Positions 55,393-64,000 of a stretch of 64,000 bases of DNA are shown one piece after another. The position numbers and the translations under genes were made by a program. How positions within the stretch are numbered: the first letter of the stretch is position 1; each line of letters starts with the position of its first letter. The notes under the pieces were generated by a model. That model was not told the origin of the DNA. It did not search any database and saw only the letters and a list, made by a program, of their open reading frames with translations. The DNA lies in assembly GCA_015039465.1 (NCBI GenBank), contig MU130622.1, positions 300,506-364,505 on the forward strand, written 5' to 3'. This DNA comes from Phlegmacium glaucopus. Taxonomy: Eukaryota > Basidiomycota > Agaricomycetes > Agaricales > Cortinariaceae.

Positions 55393-58300
55393 ATGACTTC
55401 AGTGGCAGGCCGCAAAAAGTCTATAATATCGACCTCGGGTCTTCATATCGATACAAATGCAAATCCGAATACCCTCCTCAACAAGGCCGCTTCCCAGTCT
55501 ACATCTCTCTATCAGCAGTGTTCGTCACTCAAATCTCGTCTCATGCGCATACGCGGATTTCCACCATATTTCTCTCTCGCTTCTCCTCAAGATTCACGGC
55601 AGTCTACAGACCCTGTCACTCAACTCTGGGATCTCTTCTCTTTGGGCACACCCCTCTGCTACATATTCGACAACCTACCAGTAGAGGCAGGTTTCGATAA
55701 AATCAACAATTCTCAATTCAACCAGGATCAATATGAAGCGAACCCAGATCGTGCTAAGAAGCATGCCATCGCGCTCTTCGCAATGAAAATTCGGGGGGGA
55801 GATGTAATGCAGGCTATCCCGGGCTGTGAACCCTTCACCGTTACGGACCTTTGGGACCGTAATTCAACCGACGGTTTTGTAAAGGTGCGTTCCAACTGGT
55901 GTACAATTTATGCCACAGAGTGTCTCATGGTTCCGGTGGCAGGTTATTAACACTGTTACCGCCATTGTCGGCCACCTATCACCCGATACATTCGAGAACC
56001 CACCTTCTTCCCCTCCCACCATCTCGACTAGTGCATCGTTTGATTCGCTGGCCGATACTCTTATCTCATTGCCCGCCAATGCTAAGGAATCAGAGCGGGA
56101 TCATGTCATCAAGGAAATCTTGGATACCGAACGTAAATATGTTCAGGATCTCGAGATAATGCAGGTGTGTATATTCCTCTGCTACCTTTGTATTTCCCGC
56201 CGACACGGAATTCATAGAAATACTCGAATGCCCTTTCACAATCCAACCTGATGGACCAAGATACCATCCATCTTCTATTCCCTAATCTCAACAAACTTCT
56301 CAATTTTCAGCGCAAATTCCTCATCCGCCTGGAAAGCACGGGTGAACTGCCTTGGAAGGATCAGCGATGGGGTCAATTGTTCCTCGAAAACGTGAGTCAT
56401 TTAATAAGCCCATGTACTGCTTTCGGGCTTCCCATTGTACCGCCCTTCTTTACTTCTGTGATGACTGATCACTCCCTTATAGGAAAACGAATTCATTGTT
56501 TACGAGCCCTATTGCGCTAATTATATCAACGCTATGGATATCATGCTTTCCAACGAACAGAATCTAGTCGTAAGTCTTTCCTCCATCTCCCACGACTCCC
56601 GGCTTCACACCAACTGCCATTTCCCTGACGACTTCGTGTTTCCGGTAAACTCCGGTACTGACCAAACATCTATCAATAGCCTCTCGACCATTTGATTAAG
56701 TTCAAGGGTGAACTGCCTGGCATGCTGATCAAACCAATCCAGCGCATCTGTAAATATCCTCTTCTTCTCAAGGTATGTCAAACGGTCCAGTAAAAAAGCT
56801 GTTATCACGTTGCTCACACGCTTGGATAGGAATTGATCAAACCGTGCTCGCCAGATACTTATCCATACTACGAAGAATTGAAGTCTGGCCAAGAGGCGAC
56901 GAAACGTATCGCTGATAAGATCAATGAAGCTCAACGCCGTGCCGAGAATGAGCAGACAGTCAAAAGCCTCCATGCCCGAGTCAGTGACTGGAAAGGCCAC
57001 CACCTCGAGAACTTTGGTGAGCTCCTGTTGGACGACGTGTTCGTCGTGACCAAATCAGAGATCGACCGGGAATATCATGTATTCCTGTTCGAGAAGATCA
57101 TTCTCTGTTGCAAGGAAGCAGTTACACAGCCCACTAAAGGTAGTAAGGGAGCCAACAAGAATAGCGCGCTCCTCAAGAAACAAGCTACTCCTCCACCGCT
57201 GACACTGCCTGGTGGCAACGGCAAAACCCAGAAGAACACACCTTTGTTGTTGAAGGGACGGATCTTCCTAGGCAATGTCACACAAGCTGTTTCTGTACCT
57301 GCAGAGGCATCAGCAAGTGAGTATATTGTTTTTCTTGGCTGATTTTATATCAAGGTACTAATAATGGACTTCGAACCAGCTACTGGCGTACCGCCACACT
57401 TCCCACTTGCTGTATGGTGGAAAGGCGACGACGATCTAGAATTTTTCACCCTGCGTTGCCGTAGAGAAGACCAAATGCGACAATGGGAGGCACAAATCAA
57501 CCGCCTCATCAAAGAGGTGGCTCGTAGAAGAGGCTCAGAACGTGTCGGTTCTGGCATCTCGCGCATTCTCGGCGCCAATAGCACCAACCCTCCACAAACG
57601 CGGAACCCTAACGGATCACACTACTCTCAGAGCGCCCCGATGTCACTTTATTCTCAGTCATCGGCGACTTCCACCAGCACGACCCTGCGCAGTCGTCTCA
57701 ATACTAATAATAACTATGAGGAATATAGCTCGGTTACAGGCAGCCTCTATGGTTCTGGACCGCAGGGCTACCCACCACATGATGGCTTCGACATGGAGCC
57801 GGATGAAGATGATCTCGAAGACTACCCTCCTTCCTTTCCCTATGCCGCTTCTGGCCGCGGAACACCTATTGGGTCTCGCAAAACACCAAACTCACACAGC
57901 ATGCCTCCGGAACGGGAATCAATTATGGGATACGAGAGACCACGAGCGCAGACGGAATCAGATGGTCCAGGTTTGACTACATGGAGAAGTGGCCTACCAC
58001 CCATGCCTTCTACGTCTGTGATATCTCCGGATGGCTCCGTGAGGTCCGTCACTCCTCGCATGAACTCCAATATGAGTATCAGCAGCGCAGCCAGTTACGC
58101 CTCTGATACAAGCTTCGGAAATGGTTCCTCCAATTCAACGACTCGTCCTTCACTGCGCAGCCAATTTAGCTCAAACCGTCTAAGAAGTGGTTATGAGAAT
58201 CAAAACGGTTTTATCAGTGCTCCTCCTTCAAACACTGTCTATCGCAATGGTCGCTCTCCTACGCCCCTGAGCAATAGCAACCCTGCCGTTAATGGTCTTA

Positions 58301-58845
58301 CCGCCCCTCCATTGCACCGGTCACGAAGTGCAAGTCAACCTGGCACTTATGTTCCTCCAGTGAGAGCGGCACCTCCTGTACCAAATGGGTCTCCACTTTG
58401 GAATCAAGATGATCGCGCGTTGACCGGAGCGCCTAATAACAAGCGAGGCAGCGGCTCGAGTCAGTCAACCGCCGAAAGCTCGGATTATTCTCCCAATAGT
58501 TCATCTCCTATTACACCATTCGGTTCTAGCGATTCCTCTTTGGGTGGAGTAGGCATACAGAATTCGCATGGTTATGCTGGTCTTTCGCCTCCTGTAAAGG
58601 TCAAAGTCCATTTCCATGAAGACATCTTTGTCATCCAGGTGCCACGCACCACGGAATATGGTGATTTAGTGGAGAAGGTGGGTCGGAAGATTCGGTTATG
58701 TGGACCTCGACGTGACGATGGGCCATTGCGAGTGAAGTACAAAGATGAAGATGGGGATATGGTATCTCTAGGTTCAACAGAGGACGTTCAGATGGCATTC
58801 GAGGCTTACCGACCAGGAGGACAAGTTACACTTTTCGTCACATGA
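55393..58845 (+). CDS. cdc24: Cdc24-type Rho guanine nucleotide exchange factor
   Basis: Seven exons: 55393-55884, 55943-56164, 56218-56391, 56483-56569, 56680-56772, 56830-57316, 57380-58845; they sum to 3021 nt, 1006 residues plus stop. Activator of the Cdc42 GTPase, acting at polarity sites. Domains: an N-terminal CDC24/calponin-like region (LYQQCSSLKSRLMRIRGFPP, DPVTQLWDLFSLGTPLCYIF), DH domain beginning ERDHVIKEILDTERKYVQDL with KFKGELPGMLIKPIQRICKY, PH domain (DDVFVVTKSEIDREYHVFLF ... WWKGDDDLEFFTLRCR), a long Ser/Pro-rich linker, and a C-terminal PB1 domain (VKVHFHEDIFVIQVP ... VKYKDEDGDMVSLGSTEDV) that binds Bem1-type scaffolds. Length and order match fungal Cdc24. No damage seen. Confidence 0.95.
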
Positions 58846-61557
58846 TCTTGCTCTTCGTGTTCTTTTTCCTGGTTTTCCTATCACCACAATCGCAATCGAA
58901 CTCATTCAAATCTATTTCTACATCTGCTTATTCGCTTCACTATCTCCCACCAAAAATTTTCACCAATCCCACGTTGTCTCTTGCATCTTTCCAAATCTCT
59001 TCATGGAGGCCATCATCGTTCGCAATCAATTTGTCTTGGATTATCCCTGGTCCTCATGCACTCTTTTCTCATGTACTACCGGCCTACCGGCCTTGTCCTC
59101 TCCTGATCTGTCGTTCAATCCCCTTCGATTCTTCTCTCACACCAAGTAGTTGTAGACGCTCCTTTTAGTGCAATTATTCACTGCCACTCCTTAGCGCGTT
59201 ATTTTCTTCCTCTTCTTCTTCTCTCTCCCTGTCTGTCTATCTACGTATCTACTTTTTATTTCGGATCCCTTACTCCAGGATTTTTTTTTTGCCTTGGCAA
59301 GGTCGTCTTGCGTATACATTCATGGAGGAATCGTTCTTATGTAATAATATTAATAGAGACCCTGCTACAACTCAAAACTCAAAACTCGTTCCAAATTGTG
59401 CTGTTAGCTGTATTCTCCTTAAACTTCCTGGTTACCAGTAACCATGGTATTACAGTGATTCTGTTAAAAAGGCACAAGTTGCGTCCTAAATATAATGCAT
59501 GTTCCTGGAAGACAATCAGAAATAACATAGCAGCTCATAGCAGATCATACTCCATATTCACTAGCGTGATCTATGGATAGACTCCGAATGATGACATTAT
59601 GATTCAATGCTTCTGGAAACCTTCAAATCAGATCTGGAATCCTAGCTTAGGAGTAGTAATAGCAGAGGAATACGATTAAAAAAAATTGTCAGTAATACAC
59701 AATGGTGAGAAGGAAATATCTATATCGAGTCCGCTCAGTCCTCGTCGTCCTATCGAGACGGGGGCATAATCACTACCATTGTTGGCTACATTCGATGACG
59801 GAATTAATTAAGGGAGAGAGTCCGCATGGTGATATCATCCCTTCTATTACATAATAACATCTTGGGAAAGCCTCTGCTTTATCAAAAGCCACGAAATACA
59901 TTGACCTGAAACACCTCCTGATGATTTCAAATTAGACCAACTCCAGGGTGCTTGTAAAGAGGCATTAGTCCTTCTCCTGTGGCCCGCTGATGCTATTTTA
60001 TTAGATATGTACCTGTACTACGCCACGGTTCACTGCAATTCTGTAGACTGTTGGCACCACTACTATGCTGCCTATACATGGTAATCGACGGGATTGATGG
60101 TTTGAAATTCACCGCCTTCCCATTGTTCCCAAGTTGTGAAGTTACATGATCTTGAATGTAACAAGATTTTCAATCTCACCAAAAGAACTACGCCTGTTCC
60201 GGGTGTTCTGCGGGGGGTCCACTCCAAAAAGATCAATTTCGGCACAGCAATAATACATTCGTGAGGAGGAGCCAGGCTGATCAACCAATATATCAAATTG
60301 ACGGCTGTATTTCCTTTGATGTCGATTTGATGTCGATGAGAAAAGGCGCCTGACTGAGACTTGAAGGGATGAACCGAGATGATAATTATATTCTGCCAGT
60401 GCCTGATGTTCGTCCTGTGCTCCCTGTTGCAGAGGTTTTCATCTTGATGCGCAATGCCTGGTTACTGAACAAGGATTAGGTGATAGTATCCATGATATGC
60501 ACACGAGATATTTGGCTTACTTATCGATAATGGTATTTCCTGAGATGACGCCGGACCTCACGATAACACCAGAAATAATAGACTCGTGCGAGTCTCGAGG
60601 TTGAAGTTCATGTTCTCCTTACGCAATAGAAGGGACCTCCTCTATCAAATTTATCCCCGTTTCCATCGACTAAACGGAGCAAATCGTCAGAAAAACTAGA
60701 ATGAGATAGAATATGACGAATTTGCAGGTAATGAATGGAAGTTTCGCTGTTACGGTAACGTTAGCACTGCGAAATATCGTTCACTGTATGGTGGTTTACC
60801 TCAAAGCAGTCCGACCCAACTGACATTACCGAACGAAATATCAGTGATTATATCACATTCTACCAGAATCAAATAATAAGGGCCTCAGTTGCAAAAGACC
60901 AGACACTCACTCACCTGCAGACGTTCTGCACGAGGTAAATCATAGTTTTGAAACTACAGGTCAAGTATATCGAGCCCACTGGCAGAAACGGAAACATAGT
61001 TTCGTTCAAATTCACTGCCAGAAAGATTTGCCAGTTTCTAGAGGCTTCTTCTACCCGACGTCAGAATAGCTGATGACCAGGCAACAGACAGAAAAGGCGA
61101 GCTTCCAGTGAGGACCCGATTGGCTATTACATGAAGTGCCACCCAAGATCACAAGTAAGATAGGTATATCCTTCCAACAACTTGAAATAATATCTCAACC
61201 TGATAGCCAAGACGACACATACACGCAACAATTTTTGGAATACCCCCTCCAAAAAGGCTAAATTTTCTCTACCATAAAGTCTACATTCAATTTTAAACTT
61301 GGCCCTGGAAGAAAATCAAATCAAATCAAACCAGAGGCAACGGCGGTATCCACGTACCAGGCGCAATTAAACCTCAAAAAGCTCGAAAAATATGACATCA
61401 ACTACTCTAATTAGGGATGAATCACGAGGGTGTTTTCTTCACTCATCGCAATAGGAAGGATGTCAATGGTCGGGGTTTGGATCTACATCAATTGTATAGG
61501 TAGGACTTTCAAGCTGGGAACCAACTTTCCACTCCTTCCTCTCCCATCTCCATCTGC
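58846..61557. other. About 2.7 kb without a supported gene
   Basis: The cdc24 3' untranslated region (pyrimidine-rich to about 59290), then AT-rich DNA. A leftward open piece at 60072-60296 (PPHECIIAVPKLIFLEWTPR) is not recognised. 61226-61557 is the likely promoter region of the next gene. Confidence 0.45.
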
Positions 61558-63243
61558 ATGGCTGATGATTCACTTTCCACAACTCTGAACACTCTACATA
61601 TCTCAAGTCATCTCAATGAAACTACATACCAAGAAGCTGTGAATAAAATTCATTCAAACATTGAAAAGTGAGCTAGCCTGTTCATAAGCTGATGGTTTAT
61701 CTCATTTATTTTACACTTGCAGTGCTTCATATGGACATGTACACATCTACTCATTCAATGTTCATCCAGACCAACTGGAATCTGCCCATGCCTTGCTTGA
61801 CAGAGAAGAGCAATGAAAGGCAATGAAGTTAGTTGACATCATACAAAAGGCTCAATGTCTGACTTTTTGCTAGGGTAACATATAGTGATGACCACAACTT
61901 CATTGTCAGGTATATACCAGGTCCAGTCCATCAGGGGGCCATTTTCTCCTGGAACAATGCCCTTTTCATTGCTCTTGCACAATTGACCCCATCACCATAT
62001 TCAATGCCTCCAGGATATGTGTCCATTGGAGCAACAAGTATGTTTTAAACCCATTGACATAATTTTAGTCTGAGTTTACCTTTTGGTCCTTTCCTCCAGC
62101 CTTCCAATTTGGATCAAGGAAGAAGTGGGCAGATGCTAGTGCCAGGCCTATCTGTTACATTCTGTTATATGTTACTCCGGTCTGGCTCCGTTGGAGCTGT
62201 TTCTGGTAGTCTGTACTCCGTACAGTGCCTTCCCTTATATCCCGTACTACTCTTCCTATGTTCAACTCCGAGACTTCTCCGTGTCATTCCGGTTCCTCCG
62301 TCTATACTCCAAACCCGTTATCACTTCTTCGCCACTACCACTATTCTTTGTCATCATCTTTCCCATCATCAGTCAGCATACCCGCCATGGATTATTCACC
62401 CAAGAATGCAGAACCTTTCCGGGAGCAGAACACAGCACTTATATTTATCTTTTATATTTCGGTTGCTATTCCATTATTTATTTAAGTACTCGAAACTTGT
62501 ATGTTTTCCCTCAGTTTGAATATCAACTTTGTTTCCTCCTCTTGTTTGTCCTCTAAGTCACTGAGGTCTTCCGTCTTATTACTTCTTCTTCCGTTCCAAA
62601 ATCAGGACACCTTAGGAGCTGGGCGGCACAGCACACATGCTGAGGCCAACGTCCTTTCCGCTTACTGTTCCGGTTCCGTTCCGTCCGTTCTGGAGTAGCT
62701 CCGACGTGACTTCCTTGTTTTAAACTTAACACTATCACATGATTCACATCACACCTTCCTAGCATTGTCTTTGAGATTGAGGATTCAGAAAGTCTTATGC
62801 AGCTGAAAATTGATGCAAGGCTTTGGCTTGAACACATGCCTGAGGTTAGCCAACCTCTTCCTTTGTTGCCACTCACTCACTAGAATTTTCAGGTACAGCT
62901 AGTTGTCCTTCTTTCTATCAGCCCCCCAATTGTCCCCTACCCAAATCTTCCAAGAATCACCATCCAATTGTGGAGAGGCTTTGCCTCCCTTCATCCTCCA
63001 CTGGCATGCTCACCAGCAGCTCAGCAAAGAGAAGCCTGCATGGTCTGGGCTGCTGACTGGACTCATACTGCAACACCATTATATATTCTACTTTCTGACA
63101 TTTTCAGAGGACAGGTACCTGCAACTTATGGTGACAATGATTGTGTGCAGTTGGATACTGTAACTTTGAGGCAGGGTATTATTAATAGTATGATACATAA
63201 TGCAATTATGCAAGTGGCTAATTTCAATTACTTTGACCTGTAG
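61558..63243 (+). pseudogene. Uma2/PD-(D/E)XK nuclease-like gene, interrupted by a solo LTR
   Basis: Start MADDSLSTTLNTLHISSHLN at 61558, donor near 61668, then SYGHVHIYSFNVHPDQLESA, an early TGA (about 61816), later exons DHNFIVRYIPGPVHQGAIFS and FQFGSRKKWADASARP. The solo LTR (62153-62731) stands here. After it the frame resumes LPSIVFEIEDSESLMQLKID, ARLWLEHMPE, intron, then VQLVVLLSISPPIVPYP, YGDNDCVQLDTVTLRQG and a stop at 63241-63243. The spacing 'xDAS...P...(V/I)(V/F)E(V/I)xxSES...L..DA..WL' is the pattern of a mushroom-expanded family with a Uma2-like restriction-endonuclease fold; this is a tentative match from memory. An extra in-frame TGA directly follows the insertion site. Confidence 0.5.
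62153..62731. mobile_element. Solo LTR, 579 bp, with 5-bp target duplication
   Basis: Begins TGTTACATTC and ends TTAACA (TG...CA with TGTTA/TAACA inverted ends). It is flanked by the direct repeat CTATC (62148-62152 and 62732-62736). Interior is a pyrimidine-rich, CTCCG-rich promoter-like sequence. It is left by recombination between the two LTRs of a retrotransposon, probably Copia- or Gypsy-type. Confidence 0.85.
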
Positions 63244-64000
63244 CTTCTCAAATAAATTAGCTAAAATTCTGAGAATATTTAAATGGATAGATCCCCCAAG
63301 GGGGCCTGGGATTGCTAAAATTGCCCAGGGTAGGTAAATTTTTTAAGGGCTGGATGTTTCTACCCAAAATGGTAATTCTCTGTGATGGGAAATCTCCAAG
63401 AACATATCTCCAATGTTTTCAGAGATTTCTTATGTTAAATTTATGTCAAAATGGCTAAATATTTTTATTATCATCAAAGGATGACCTCAGGATCCCTTTA
63501 AATACCTTACAAGGCTGGGGAATAACCCAGATGGCCCTAAATATATGATTTTAGTAAAAAATTTAAGCCCTTCAGGCTGGACCCCCTCCTACCTTGGGTC
63601 ATGGAACAATGGGTCAGATCCCCCTTGAGATCTCCTAGTGGGTCCCTGCCAACACCAAGTGACACATGTATTTAATTTAAAGATATTTCTGAATGGCCTC
63701 CATGAATTGCTTAGTTTGGTATAGAGATCCTCCACAAATATTCTTAGAATTCTAACCAATTTATTAAACTACAAGTTGACTACAAGTCAAAATATTCAAA
63801 ATTGATCAGCTTAGCCATTTGCATCACAATTGATAGTAGTTGTCATTTTCCTCCCATTCTATGTCCTTTTCTGTAAAGTTTGAACTGCCACTGGCACATA
63901 CAAGATCTGATCTGAAATGACTGTAATTCCCATCATAGAAATAGAGAAAGACACTAGAGTCAACTTTTAATGTACCTGGCTACCACATATGAAATTACTA
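63244..64000. other. AT-rich DNA, no gene seen
   Basis: Contains a short inverted repeat CCCCCAAGGGGG (63294-63305) and clustered G/C words (GGGCCTGGG, GCCCAGGG) in AT-rich surroundings. It may be a degenerate transposon. No coding frame. Confidence 0.4.

Noticed and set aside
1..64000. CRISPR arrays, rRNA, prokaryotic operons
   Set aside because: Introns, divergent eukaryotic transposons and fungal proteins throughout; no regularly spaced short repeats with unique spacers.

Overview
The window reads as a mushroom-forming basidiomycete (Agaricomycetes, probably Agaricales). Genes are cut by many introns of about 45-70 nt. The transposons are of Tnp2/CACTA, Plavaka and Helitron type. DUF6535 membrane proteins are present, and the conserved genes (Cdc24, a Rap1-like protein, a SUR7/PalI protein, a PHYHD1-like dioxygenase) have fungal architectures. 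No operons, tRNA, rRNA or CRISPR were seen.

Layout. 1-5.6 kb: part of a CACTA-like element with a Tnp2 transposase (leftward) and a divergent second gene. Bases 1-1173 are anomalous: they read as transposase only when complemented WITHOUT being reversed, so this stretch has the wrong strand polarity. 5.9-12.4 kb: a Plavaka DNA transposon bounded by an exact 18-bp terminal inverted repeat, carrying a transposase and a divergent DUF6532-like gene. 12.9-14.4 kb: a DUF6535 gene. 14.4-26.8 kb: transposon block with an internally deleted Helitron derivative and a near-complete Helitron (Rep/helicase gene with one in-frame stop plus two accessory genes). 26.9-43.9 kb: the most unusual region, a tandemly duplicated family of microbial-type poly(ADP-ribose) glycohydrolase (PARG/macrodomain) genes. 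The ancestral arrangement appears to be a DUF6535 gene divergent from a short PARG gene (type A), followed in two units by a long PARG gene (type B) with an Arg/Gly/Asp-rich repeat N-terminus and a large charged coiled-coil insertion inside the catalytic domain. Copies differ in catalytic-loop residues, promoter TATA element, frameshifts and stops. 44-51 kb: leftward housekeeping genes (SUR7/PalI, PHYHD1-like with a 10-nt microexon, Rap1-like BRCT+Myb). 51-55 kb: mostly empty. 55.4-58.8 kb: the Rho-GEF cdc24. 61.6-63.2 kb: a Uma2/PD-(D/E)XK-like gene broken by a solo LTR with a 5-bp target duplication. The remainder is AT-rich non-coding.

How the parts relate. Transposons occupy roughly 40 percent of the left half and explain most of the disruption; in unit 1 the DUF6535 and PARG genes are now 12 kb apart because of them. 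The DUF6535/PARG divergent pair, present as recognisable remains in all three units, is the best candidate for an undescribed functional pairing. That is inference from position only; no function is shown. Splice sites were read by eye, so exon edges are tentative unless a summed reading frame is stated.
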